Shown piece after piece: positions 25,205 through 34,031 of a stretch of DNA of 49,451 bases. The stretch is from Desulfobacula sp. (GTDB lineage Bacteria > Desulfobacterota > Desulfobacteria > Desulfobacterales > Desulfobacteraceae): contig JABGOU010000029.1 of the NCBI GenBank assembly GCA_018645325.1, positions 1 to 49,451 of the forward strand, read 5' to 3'. The notes under the pieces were generated by a model that was not told the origin of the DNA, did no database searches, and saw only the letters and a list, made by a program, of their open reading frames with translations. A program made the translations under genes and the position numbers. Within the stretch, counting starts at the first letter, position 1. Every line of letters begins with the position of its first letter.

Positions 25205-25300
25205 ACCCATACCCGTTCCGGGTGCCTTACCTTTCCATCGCTGGATGGAACTGGATGACAGGCTCTATGGTGGACACAACTTGTGGCGGAAAAACACGAT
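25205..25300. repeat. Palindromic repeat family 2, partial copy I
   Basis: CATACCCGTTC, then TTACCTTTCC, CGCTGGATGG and GACAGGCTCTATG, then ACTTGTGGCGGAAAAAC, match the left half of the element at 44591-44776. The right half is missing or much diverged. It fills the remaining gap before the CAP gene end at 25422. Confidence 0.65.
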
Positions 25301-25421
25301 AGATTAAAGGAGTCGCATTTGAGCAAATCGATTGTGGTATCGGGGAAGGGGTGTATCTAAGTTTAACTGGAATCTTGTGGTTAGAAAACTACATTAATGG
25401 TTATTACAAGCCAATATATCG

Positions 25422-26324
25422 TCAATTATCAACGAATAAATCAAAGAAGATATTTTTATCCTGGGCAAAATATTTTTTACTGTCAAGGATATTTCCTGTT
25501 TTGTCTACAGCATCAAGAGCAAAAAAGCCAAAAGGCATTTCAAACTGAAAAAACCCCATGGTGTAGGAAATTATTGTATCCTCTTTTTGTTCAGACAATC
25601 TTTTCAATACAATATCAACCCCTTCAATAGCATTTTGAGGCTTAAACAATGGGTAGTCGATTGTTTTTAAGGATATATTCCCTATTATAAAATTTTTGGG
25701 CTGAACAGACTTTCCAAAATCTGCAACAACCAGGTATATATTAACAGGCACATCAAGGCCGAGATCTGCAACTAATGACACAAAAGCAATACCAATTTGC
25801 GTCCTGTCCTGGTTCAATATATTTCTATTGGAAGGCAGAATCGAATCCCCCAGCTCATAGGCCAGTATATTGTCAAATATGACTTTTGCCGCCTGTTGCG
25901 GTTCAATATATTTATCAAAGGATAAAATTCCAAGGCTTTCTCCGGCAGAGATAAATTCAAACCCTTTGGACTTGATTCTGTCTTGAACCGTATCCCCGTT
26001 CTGGGAATCATAGGAATAATATAGATTGGTACTCATATCATTTGCATGGTCCAGTGCAGAAGCATACAATTTAGGATTCCCGGCAAGAGGAGGCAGGCCC
26101 TGGTCCAGAACCCAGGCATCCATTCCCAGATTTGTCTGGGCTGTGGTCTTATCCAGCCCAATATCCGTTAATGCATTTAAAGGCGTTTTTCGCGTATCAT
26201 TAATAAGCCTCATCATATATAAGGCAGCATCCTGGTGTTCAGCAGCAGACACAATAAAAGATTGTAAAAAAACAATACAAAAAATCATTGGGATGATTGT
26301 TATATAGGATTTAAATTTTTTCAT
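25422..26324 (-). CDS. Secreted CAP/SCP-domain protein
   Basis: A 300-residue exported protein with signal peptide 1-28 (cleavage near VSAAEH). Residues about 35-205 form a CAP (cysteine-rich secretory/PR-1) domain, shown by MRLINDTRKTPLNAL, LASALDHA-like NPKLYASALDHANDM, the GES segment SAGESLGIL and the ending RTQIGIAFVS. The C-terminal 90 residues are a separate beta-rich part without assignment. CAP proteins bind lipids or act outside the cell; function here is unknown. Transcribed alone, towards the PKD gene, with an extended -10 promoter. Confidence 0.8.
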   Translation of the reverse strand: MKKFKSYITIIPMIFCIVFLQSFIVSAAEHQDAALYMMRLINDTRKTPLNALTDIGLDKTTAQTNLGMDAWVLDQGLPPLAGNPKLYASALDHANDMSTNLYYSYDSQNGDTVQDRIKSKGFEFISAGESLGILSFDKYIEPQQAAKVIFDNILAYELGDSILPSNRNILNQDRTQIGIAFVSLVADLGLDVPVNIYLVVADFGKSVQPKNFIIGNISLKTIDYPLFKPQNAIEGVDIVLKRLSEQKEDTIISYTMGFFQFEMPFGFFALDAVDKTGNILDSKKYFAQDKNIFFDLFVDN

Positions 26325-26348
26325 AGTGCCTCTACTTTAAAGCAATTA

Positions 26349-26357
26349 TTATACCAG
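26349..26357 (-). promoter_or_regulatory. Extended -10 promoter of the CAP gene
   Basis: Minus-strand TGGTATAAT (26357-26349) carries TATAAT with an upstream TGn. The start near 26343 leaves a 19-base leader that contains a GAGG ribosome site. Confidence 0.5.
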
Positions 26358-26414
26358 GTCATTAATCATAGCAAGTTTACCCTAATGTTGCAAAAGCCAT
26401 GAAGGGTAAAAATT

Positions 26415-27587
26415 TTATGCATCGTCAGGGTTGACTATCACATCTGTAATATGGCGTATCTGTTCATCTTTTAAGTATGGATGCATTGGCAGACTGAGTA
26501 TATCCTTTGATAAATTTTCCGAAACAGGCAGACTGCCGGGTTTATGTCCAAGATAAGAAAATGCCGGTTGAAGATGAAGAGGGGTGGGATAATATACAGC
26601 ACTGGGAATACCCTTATCACTTAATTTTTTTTGAATCATTCCCCGGTTTTCTTTTTTAATGGAATATTGTGCCCAGGCACAGGTTCTGTCATCCGGTATT
26701 GCCTGGATCTTAACATAATCTTTTAAAAGTTTTGTATAAAGATCTGCAACCCTGTTTCTGGTTTGAAATTCTTCTGGAAAAATTTCCAGTTTTTCCAGAA
26801 GAACAGCAGCCTGCAAAGTATCAAGTCTGCCGTTAATCCCAATGCGCACATTATCGTATTTTTCTTTTCCTTTTCCATGCACCCGGATGGATATCAGTTT
26901 TTGGGCAAGTTCATCATTATTGGTAAAAACAGCCCCGCCATCACCATAACATCCCAGGGGTTTTGCAGGAAAAAAGCTGGTTGTTGCTGCATCGCCAAGA
27001 CTTGCGGCCTTTTTTCCCCTATATTCCGACCCAAAACTCTGGGCACCGTCTGCCAGAACAAAAAGATCATATTTTTTTCCAAGGCGACAAATTTTTTCAT
27101 AATCTGCAGGAAGGCCGAAAATGTCCACGGGAATAATACCTTTTGGCTTTAAATTGTCCATGGTTTTTAAAAAAGGACAGGCTGATTCATCATTTTGCAA
27201 TACTGCCTGGATTGCTTTTTCAAGGGCGACAGGATTAATATTATATGTATCAGGATCAATATCAACAAAAACAGGGGTTGCGCCCAAAAGGGCAATCACT
27301 TCCGCCGTTGCCACAAAGGAAAATGAGGTTGTAAATACTGCATCCCCCGGGCCGATTCCATAAGCCATTAAAACCATGAGCAATGCATCTGTTCCATTTG
27401 CACATGAAATTGTATGTTTTACTCGATTGAATCTGCACAGCTTTTCTTCCAGTTCATTTACTTCAGGCCCCATGATATATCGGCCATGGGCCAATACCTC
27501 AGCTATTCTTTTTTGCAATCTGGGCAAAATTCTCTGCTGCTGAAGTGACAAATCAATAAATTTGATTGGCTTATTATTTACAATCAA
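26415..27587 (-). CDS. wbpE: PLP-dependent sugar aminotransferase, DegT/DnrJ/EryC1 family (WbpE-like)
   Basis: A 390-residue cytoplasmic enzyme. The motifs SCANGTDALLMVLMAYGIGP, DGAQSFGSEYRG and TTSFFPAKPLGCYGDGGAVF are all present; the Lys in FFPAKPLG is the PLP-binding residue. RIGINGRLDTLQAAVLLEKL and ILSLPMHPYL are close to WbpE, which aminates the C3 ketone of UDP-3-keto-GlcNAcA made by WbpB. It lies 11 bases after wbpD, but about 11 kb from wbpB. Confidence 0.92.
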   Translation of the reverse strand: MIVNNKPIKFIDLSLQQQRILPRLQKRIAEVLAHGRYIMGPEVNELEEKLCRFNRVKHTISCANGTDALLMVLMAYGIGPGDAVFTTSFSFVATAEVIALLGATPVFVDIDPDTYNINPVALEKAIQAVLQNDESACPFLKTMDNLKPKGIIPVDIFGLPADYEKICRLGKKYDLFVLADGAQSFGSEYRGKKAASLGDAATTSFFPAKPLGCYGDGGAVFTNNDELAQKLISIRVHGKGKEKYDNVRIGINGRLDTLQAAVLLEKLEIFPEEFQTRNRVADLYTKLLKDYVKIQAIPDDRTCAWAQYSIKKENRGMIQKKLSDKGIPSAVYYPTPLHLQPAFSYLGHKPGSLPVSENLSKDILSLPMHPYLKDEQIRHITDVIVNPDDA

Positions 27588-27598
27588 TATTCAACCTC

Positions 27599-28261
27599 CT
27601 ATTTATAATCACGATAGGATTTATTACCCTGTGAAAGCTCCTCAGGCAGGGCATCTTTCTCATCCAGGTCCAGGCAGTACATTATGCCCTCTTTATTTTT
27701 CTTATATTTAAGTCCACTTTCAGGGCATAAATAGATTCCATCTTTATTTGCATGCTTAAGCTTATGGCCATGGCGGCTCATAAATCCCATGTGTTTTGCA
27801 GGTATTCCGACCATAAAACCATAGTCTGGCACATCATTTGTCACAACAGCGCCTGCTGCAATGAAACAATATTTCCCCAGGGTTACATTGCAAACAATTG
27901 TTGCATTGGCGCAGATAGTTGCCCCCTTTTTAATCAAGGTTTTTTCATACAGGTTCTTGCGCTTAATCTGTGATCTTGGATTTAAGACATTGGTCAAAAC
28001 ACAAGACGGGCCTAAAAAAACATCATCTTGGATAATTGTTCCTTCATAAACAGAAACATTGTTCTGAATCTTCACATTATTGCCGATGACAACACGGCCT
28101 GAAATACAGACATTCTGACCAATGTTGCAGTTTCTCCCTATTTTTGCACCGGAAAGAACATGGGAAAAATGCCAAATCTTAGTTCCCTCTTTGATTTGAA
28201 CATTTTCATCAATATAAGATGATTCATGGACAAAATACTTTTCAACACCTGGATTGTTCAT
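27599..28261 (-). CDS. wbpD: UDP-3-amino-sugar N-acetyltransferase, left-handed beta-helix (WbpD-like)
   Basis: A 220-residue acyltransferase. Hexapeptide repeats start near IKEGTKIWHFSHVLSGAKIG and run to about residue 165 (GRNCNIGQNVCI, VKIQNNVSVYEGT, GPSCVLTNVLNPRS). The repeats and PRS and KKGATI segments match WbpD/WlbB, which acetylates the C3 amine after WbpE. A C-terminal tail with CPESGLKYK is also seen in relatives. The gene starts 17 bases after the TonB receptor stop, so it seems to be read through from that operon. Confidence 0.9.
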   Translation of the reverse strand: MNNPGVEKYFVHESSYIDENVQIKEGTKIWHFSHVLSGAKIGRNCNIGQNVCISGRVVIGNNVKIQNNVSVYEGTIIQDDVFLGPSCVLTNVLNPRSQIKRKNLYEKTLIKKGATICANATIVCNVTLGKYCFIAAGAVVTNDVPDYGFMVGIPAKHMGFMSRHGHKLKHANKDGIYLCPESGLKYKKNKEGIMYCLDLDEKDALPEELSQGNKSYRDYK

Positions 28262-28278
28262 TTGATTTATTTACTCGA

Positions 28279-30297
28279 TTAAAATTTATAAGATAATTTC
28301 AGATAGACCTGCAGAGGACTTTCCTCAACGGGTCCATAACGGCCCGGGGTATTATTTTTTGTATCAAACAGGTTATCCACTTTCAAACTCAGGATTGTTT
28401 TGGTTCCCAAAAAATCCTGCCATTTTAATCCCAGAGAAACATTGGGTGTTATATCAAAGTTTCCGCTGTTAACGTCTTTATCAAAAGAATAGGGAATATC
28501 ACCTGTCCATTTGAAATTAGCCGTTAATAATTTTTTCGGCATAAACTTCCAGGCAAAGCCCAGGGATGCCAGGTATTCAGGTCCGGAATCATAGGGCTGG
28601 GTCCACTCTTCGTAAACGGTAATTTTCTGGCCATCTGGTCGGACAAAGGTATAGGAAGGAATTCTGTACCTGATATTTTGAGCATCTGAATTAAGAGCTG
28701 TCAGGCTCAGATAAAAATCAAACTCTTTAGTCAGGACTGCAGAGGCGGAAAGTTCAGCACCCCATATTTTGATCTCCGAAGGAAATGAAAGCCCCCCGTA
28801 AGGATCTTCAAAAACATAATTGGAAATATTGCTATAGAACAGGTTGAGGGAAAGGCTTTTTTTCGGATCTACAGCTAATAGAGCCTGAATATTGGCTGTA
28901 TTAATCTGTTCAGGATCAAGGGGGTCAGCACCAATCAACTGGTTTGGGTATGGTGTCCTGAATGCAGTACCATAAACAAGCTTCACCCTTAAATCATCTG
29001 TTAATGGTGAATTGATTCCCATGCTGTAGCTTAATGTATCATCATATTCAGAATGGTTGTCATACCTGATACCGAGCCATGAATCAGTGTGTCCGCCCCA
29101 TTTATGTCGATACTGACCAAAAGCTGAAATCAGTGTATTGGTATAATTTACCTGGTCTGCACTTGGAATAAATACTGAATTGCCGGGTTTTAAAGAAATG
29201 GGTAGAAAATTATTTTCAGCCACGGCTCCATCCACATGATTCCGCCTGAATGATGAACCAAAGGTAAATTGGGCAGACTCTGAAACAGCTTTATACCAGA
29301 GCATTTCTCCTGAATAAATCAAGTCGGACTGTTCCTGCTCAATATCCACATTGGTTACATTATTCTCAATATACTGGAAATATCCTGTCAAGGTCAGGTC
29401 AAAACCCTTAAACCGATCTTCATATGTCCCTTTTATAAATCCTGAAGGTGATTCTCTTTTGCCGCGCCAGGTCAATGATCCACTGTCATTCATGACATAT
29501 TCCCGCTCGTTGTCGGATAACCTCCCTGACAGCTTGATTTTTTCTCCTAAAGATGAATTACCTGTAAGTTCAAAGTAATTGGAATCATCAATATTTTTTA
29601 AATAATTTCCGCTTGCCGTGGCAATTGAGGAATCAATCTTGTATGCACTCTTATGATACCGGTCCCTGGCATAAGAGATAGATAAAAAAGTATCAGAAGA
29701 TTTATTTTTTTTACCCCCTTTTATTGATCCACCTGAATACCGGTTGCTTCCGGCAAAAACCTCTGCCTCCACTCCTTTGATATCATTGCCTTTAAAAGGC
29801 ACGATATTGACGATCCCTGCAAAGGCATCCGCACCCCATAACACAGAACCCGGACCCCTTATGATTTCTATGCGCTGAACATTGGATAAGGAAATTTCAT
29901 AATCCAGGGCATTGGCGTTGCGGGTTGCGTTGGTGGTCAAAGGCACACCGTCATAAAGAAAAAGAATCCCGCTCTGAACACCTCTAAGATAGGGAATCGT
30001 ACCTGACGCCCGACTGTTCATATAAAATCCAGGCTCTGTTTCAAGCAGTTCTGCAAGGGTATTGACCCCCCGCCTCTCAATTTCACCGGAATTAATAACT
30101 CTTGCAACGGCAGGAGCATTAACAGCTGATTCCGCCTTTTTTGATGCAAGTGTCAATACTTCAAGGTTTTCACCCACAAAAAAAAGCAGGGTTTTTTCAA
30201 GAGCCTTATCTTCCACACCGCCCCAAAGCGGGGTTACATGGATCAAAACAGGCCAGAAAATTAAATAACCGATAAATAGAAGACGTTTTATAAACAT
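28279..30297 (-). CDS. TonB-dependent outer-membrane receptor
   Basis: A 672-residue receptor. A signal peptide (1-27) is followed by a TonB-box-like ENLEVLTLA, a plug domain (about 55-165, with VNTLAELLETEPGFYM, PYLRGVQSGILFLYDGVP and RIEIIRGPGSVLWGADAFAG) and a beta barrel ending LYLKLSYKF. The ligand cannot be told; cobalamin- and siderophore-type receptors share these motifs. The gene abuts the response-regulator gene (stop directly followed by ATG), so it is a likely target or partner of the two-component system. No cobalamin riboswitch is seen. Confidence 0.9.
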   Translation of the reverse strand: MFIKRLLFIGYLIFWPVLIHVTPLWGGVEDKALEKTLLFFVGENLEVLTLASKKAESAVNAPAVARVINSGEIERRGVNTLAELLETEPGFYMNSRASGTIPYLRGVQSGILFLYDGVPLTTNATRNANALDYEISLSNVQRIEIIRGPGSVLWGADAFAGIVNIVPFKGNDIKGVEAEVFAGSNRYSGGSIKGGKKNKSSDTFLSISYARDRYHKSAYKIDSSIATASGNYLKNIDDSNYFELTGNSSLGEKIKLSGRLSDNEREYVMNDSGSLTWRGKRESPSGFIKGTYEDRFKGFDLTLTGYFQYIENNVTNVDIEQEQSDLIYSGEMLWYKAVSESAQFTFGSSFRRNHVDGAVAENNFLPISLKPGNSVFIPSADQVNYTNTLISAFGQYRHKWGGHTDSWLGIRYDNHSEYDDTLSYSMGINSPLTDDLRVKLVYGTAFRTPYPNQLIGADPLDPEQINTANIQALLAVDPKKSLSLNLFYSNISNYVFEDPYGGLSFPSEIKIWGAELSASAVLTKEFDFYLSLTALNSDAQNIRYRIPSYTFVRPDGQKITVYEEWTQPYDSGPEYLASLGFAWKFMPKKLLTANFKWTGDIPYSFDKDVNSGNFDITPNVSLGLKWQDFLGTKTILSLKVDNLFDTKNNTPGRYGPVEESPLQVYLKLSYKF

Positions 30298-31656
30298 TTA
30301 TTCACCATCCACCAACTTGACCAATGTCCTGAATCTTGCCCTGGACAGCCCCAGCAGTCTTGCTGCAGAGCTTTTATTATCATTGGCCATTTCAAGTGCC
30401 TGTAAAACGATTTGTTTTTGAAGTCCATCATAATCTATGCCGGAAGGAGACAGGTTAAAATCACCTTCAAGGATTACGGATGTACCGTCAATATTAAGGA
30501 ATCCTAAATCATCCGCCGTAACGGGCAGCTTACCTGATTTCAATATCATGACCCGCTCCATGGCATTGGCAAGTTCGCGTACATTGCCGGGCCAGGCAAA
30601 ACCTTTCAGGATATTTTGCCCGCCACCTGTTATAATTTCACTATCATAATCGCTCATTTTTCCATATTTTTTTATAAAATCAATTGATAAAGGTATAATG
30701 GCTTCTTTTCTTTCCCTTAAAGGCGGAACTTCAATGGGAAATACGGCCAGTCGGTAAAACAAATCCTGCCGGAATTTTTTTTCCCTTACCATTTGTTCAA
30801 GGTTTTGATTGGTGGCACAAATCAATCGTATATCCAGTTCTACTTCTTTATTTCCACCCACCCTGGAGAATGCTTTTTCCTGGATGGCGCGCAGCAATTT
30901 TGCCTGGGCACCATGGGGAAGATCTCCAACCTCATCTAAAAATAAAGTGCCGTTATTGGCAAATTCAAATTTACCCTCCGTCCTGTTGGATGCTCCTGTG
31001 AAAGCACCTTTTTCATATCCGAAAAGTTCTGATTCCATTAAAGAAGGCGAAATGGCAGCGCAATTGACTGGCACAAAACGGTTTTTGGTTCTTTGGGAAC
31101 TGGCGTGGATAAATCTTGCCACCACCTCTTTGCCAACCCCGGACTCGCCCGTAATAAGAACTGTGGCATCACTTTTTGCCACTTTCAGGGATAGTTCTTC
31201 AACTTTTTTCATTGCCTTTGATACAAAAATGATATTGTCTTGTGCCCCGCTGTCTTTCAACCTTTTCTGGAGTATGACGTTTTCAGAAATAATCCTGCCA
31301 AATCCAAGAGCCCGTTCCACTGCAATATGGACCTGATCTTCATCAAAAGGTTTTACAAGATAATCCACAGCCCCGAGCCTTAAGGCATCAATAGAGGATT
31401 CCACGGATGCATAGGCTGTGATAAAAATCACGGGACACCCTATTTCCCGTTCATTTATTTCCGAAAGCAATTCCTTTCCCCCCATGCCATCCATCCGTAT
31501 ATCAGATATCACAAGGTCAAATTTATTATCTTCCAGTTTTTCCAGGGCTGTTATACCATTTTCTGCCTCATCAATTAAATGTTGCCTTGATTCCAGCAGA
31601 ATTCTTAAAATAGACCTGATCCGGTCTTCATCGTCAACTATCAGTATATTTGCCAT
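30298..31656 (-). CDS. Sigma-54-activating response regulator (NtrC family)
   Basis: A 452-residue regulator with three domains: receiver (1-118, phospho-acceptor Asp52 in ISDIRMDGMGG), AAA+ (about 138-375, Walker A GESGVGKE at 170-177, sigma-54 contact loop GAFTGA at 217-222) and a Fis-type HTH (about 415-450, ANDNKSSAARLLGLSRARF). It needs RpoN-dependent promoters; one such site is found at 12747-12762 before the adhesin gene. Lies 54 bases after the kinase gene, with which it forms a two-component pair. Confidence 0.93.
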   Translation of the reverse strand: MANILIVDDEDRIRSILRILLESRQHLIDEAENGITALEKLEDNKFDLVISDIRMDGMGGKELLSEINEREIGCPVIFITAYASVESSIDALRLGAVDYLVKPFDEDQVHIAVERALGFGRIISENVILQKRLKDSGAQDNIIFVSKAMKKVEELSLKVAKSDATVLITGESGVGKEVVARFIHASSQRTKNRFVPVNCAAISPSLMESELFGYEKGAFTGASNRTEGKFEFANNGTLFLDEVGDLPHGAQAKLLRAIQEKAFSRVGGNKEVELDIRLICATNQNLEQMVREKKFRQDLFYRLAVFPIEVPPLRERKEAIIPLSIDFIKKYGKMSDYDSEIITGGGQNILKGFAWPGNVRELANAMERVMILKSGKLPVTADDLGFLNIDGTSVILEGDFNLSPSGIDYDGLQKQIVLQALEMANDNKSSAARLLGLSRARFRTLVKLVDGE

Positions 31657-31710
31657 AATATCACTCTTTTCTATAAACCTTTGATTAACGCATTATTTAA
31701 AGGTTTCATT

Positions 31711-33123
31711 CTATTGAACATGAGCCATCTTTTCCTGATCTTTTCTCTTCACACAGGGAAGATAAATTTTAAAAAAAGCTCCTTTTTTTTCATTATTTCC
31801 TACTCTTATTTTCCCTTCATGTAACAGGATAATATCTTTTACAATGGCAAGTCCCAGGCCCGTCCCCTTTGCCTTGGTCGTAAAAAAAGGTTTGAAAATA
31901 TTATCAATTGCTTCTTTTTTAATACCCGGTCCTGAATCTTTTATTAAACAAATCCAATATCCGTCCAAAGTGCGGCTGTGCATCTCAACTGTATCCTCAG
32001 GTCCGCATGCTTCAAAACAGTTTTTTAAAATATTGTTCAATGCCCGTTCCATGAGTGGAGTGTCGCACAATACCCGGGCTGGCTCTTTATCTATTTTCTG
32101 AATCACCTTGATATGTTTTTCAAAATTGACTACATCCAGTTTTGCAATCAATTTTTGTACAAATAGGTTCATATCCGTCTCACACATGACAGGTTCAAAA
32201 GGTTTTGAATAAAGTAAAAAATTTTCCACCAAAAGATTGATCCGGTTAATTTCCTCTTCTTGATAAGTGAACATATTTTCCCGCATGACATCGTCAATCT
32301 CAGGTTTTTTCAGAATATTCATACTGCCCTTGATAATGGAAAGGGGATTTTTGATTTCATGGGCCACCATAATTGAAAATTTACCCACATTTGCCATGGA
32401 TTTTTGTTCCGCCATATCTGCATAGGCTTTTTCAAGCGCTTTTCGCTGCTTTTTAAGCCCGTTAAGCATATCATTAAATGCAGAAGCCAGCATTTTTGTC
32501 TCATAAAAACTTCCTCCGCTGGCTTTAAGATCCATCTGCCCTCCTGATACTTCTTTGGACACATCCACAAGATGATTCAGAGTTTTTACAATAGACCTTG
32601 AAAAAAACCAGTACCAGCCGCCTGATACAAATGCCAGTAATAGAGCAAAAAACAAAAACCGCAGGGTCATTTTATGTTTGAGAAGGTCAAGACTCTCCTT
32701 TGAATACCCCAGCTCCACATTCCCGATTTTATCATACTCTTTTAAACTGTTATCAATCAAGCTTTCTTCCATCATGGACGGGGTTAGAATCGGGGCCGTT
32801 ATTTTAACTATGTCACCTGTTATTTGTTTTTCAACATCTACAAGTATCACATTCTCTCCGGAGAAAATGGTAACCTTTTTTACGTCCTTTTGCACAATCA
32901 TGTTATTGACCAGTCTATCCAGCATGATTGTATCATCTAATAAAACCCCCAGTTCAGCATTTTTAGCCAGATTCTGAGCAATCAATTCAAAATTACTGTG
33001 AAACCGCATGGTTAAAAAATCACCAGTCAGTCTGATACCAATGATTCCCATTATCACAGCAGTTGCTATGATGGAAAACAAAGCACCAAATAACAGAGTT
33101 GATTTAATTGAATATTGCATCAT
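31711..33123 (-). CDS. Membrane sensor histidine kinase
   Basis: A 470-residue kinase. Transmembrane helices at about 9-32 and 154-174 bracket a periplasmic sensor (33-150). HAMP (about 174-226) follows, then the H-box VAHEIKNPLSIIKGSMNI with phospho-accepting His255, the N box NNILKNCFEAC, the G1 box DSGPGI and the G2 box GTGLGLAIV. Overlaps the stop of the binding-protein gene by 4 bases. The binding protein probably feeds it a periplasmic signal. Confidence 0.93.
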   Translation of the reverse strand: MMQYSIKSTLLFGALFSIIATAVIMGIIGIRLTGDFLTMRFHSNFELIAQNLAKNAELGVLLDDTIMLDRLVNNMIVQKDVKKVTIFSGENVILVDVEKQITGDIVKITAPILTPSMMEESLIDNSLKEYDKIGNVELGYSKESLDLLKHKMTLRFLFFALLLAFVSGGWYWFFSRSIVKTLNHLVDVSKEVSGGQMDLKASGGSFYETKMLASAFNDMLNGLKKQRKALEKAYADMAEQKSMANVGKFSIMVAHEIKNPLSIIKGSMNILKKPEIDDVMRENMFTYQEEEINRINLLVENFLLYSKPFEPVMCETDMNLFVQKLIAKLDVVNFEKHIKVIQKIDKEPARVLCDTPLMERALNNILKNCFEACGPEDTVEMHSRTLDGYWICLIKDSGPGIKKEAIDNIFKPFFTTKAKGTGLGLAIVKDIILLHEGKIRVGNNEKKGAFFKIYLPCVKRKDQEKMAHVQ

Positions 33124-34031
33124 TTCTTAAACTTAACATTCTCCGGTAAATTATCATTTAATTTAAGATCCAGTAATTTGATAACTTTTGGATTCAATCT
33201 CACAGTAAAGGCCGGACCTTCCGACACTTTCTTTTTATCATTTAAAAATGTGTAAACCAGATTGGCCACCTGCTTGCCCACTTCTCGATAATCCGTGACA
33301 AAACTCAATGCAGCCCCGGAATCACTGAAGAAATTATTATACCCAATGGCAGGAATTCTTCTTAAAATTAAGTGTTTAATCGTATGCCTGATAATAGTTG
33401 TTGAAATAACCGTAGCATCCGGAATAAACAAGACGGCATCAAGATCTTTTGCTTTTTCATCCAGAACAGCTGTAATCATGGAACTGTCCGAAACATTAAG
33501 GGGGATCAGGGAAATTTCATTTGCTTTTGCTAAAAAACTGGCTGAATTAAACCAGTTTTTATTATTTTTCGGATCATAGAGAACACCTATTTTTTGTATA
33601 TCCGGAAAAATCTGTTTGATCATGGTTAATTGTGTAGAAGAAAAAATACTGAGTGAGGCTCCTGAAACATTTGTATTGTAACTATTGATAAATGATTCCG
33701 GGTTGAGTACCATCCCGTAGATAATATGGGTGGTTATTTTTTGTTTTAACAGATACGATAAGGCCCTTGGCCCCACTGCAATAAAAAGATTAAAACCACT
33801 TCCGAAAATTTCTCTGAATTTACCATTTTCTCCATAGGGTCTGTAGGCTGAATCAAGATATACTCGGGTCACGGAAAAATCCAGGCTGTTTTCCATTTCA
33901 TCAGCCATCAATACAAAAGGCCTTATTTTACTGGACACCACCACACACACATCCGGTGGAATAGTTCCTGCCAATGTTGATGATAAAGGGATCAGGCAGA
34001 ATAAAAATATGAAAACATATCTAATTATCAA
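33120..34031 (-). CDS. ABC-type periplasmic substrate-binding protein (PF04392-like)
   Basis: A 303-residue exported protein with signal peptide 1-21 (STLAGTIPP). It shows the two-lobe pattern of the ABC_sub_bind family: NLFIAVGPRALSYLL, IYGMVLNPESF, IGVLYDPKNNKNW and AVLFIPDATVIS. No permease or ATPase gene is near; instead a kinase, a regulator and a TonB receptor follow. It therefore probably acts as a sensor component. It overlaps the gspD end by 11 bases and so is cotranscribed with the secretion genes. Confidence 0.83.
   Translation of the reverse strand: MIIRYVFIFLFCLIPLSSTLAGTIPPDVCVVVSSKIRPFVLMADEMENSLDFSVTRVYLDSAYRPYGENGKFREIFGSGFNLFIAVGPRALSYLLKQKITTHIIYGMVLNPESFINSYNTNVSGASLSIFSSTQLTMIKQIFPDIQKIGVLYDPKNNKNWFNSASFLAKANEISLIPLNVSDSSMITAVLDEKAKDLDAVLFIPDATVISTTIIRHTIKHLILRRIPAIGYNNFFSDSGAALSFVTDYREVGKQVANLVYTFLNDKKKVSEGPAFTVRLNPKVIKLLDLKLNDNLPENVKFKK

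Noticed and set aside
26342-26357. A sigma-54-like TGGTATAATAATTGCT before the CAP gene
   Set aside because: The start it predicts would remove part of the ribosome site, and the same bases form a better sigma-70 extended -10.
28262-30360. Cobalamin or other riboswitch before the TonB receptor
   Set aside because: The receptor ATG directly follows the regulator stop codon, leaving no leader.
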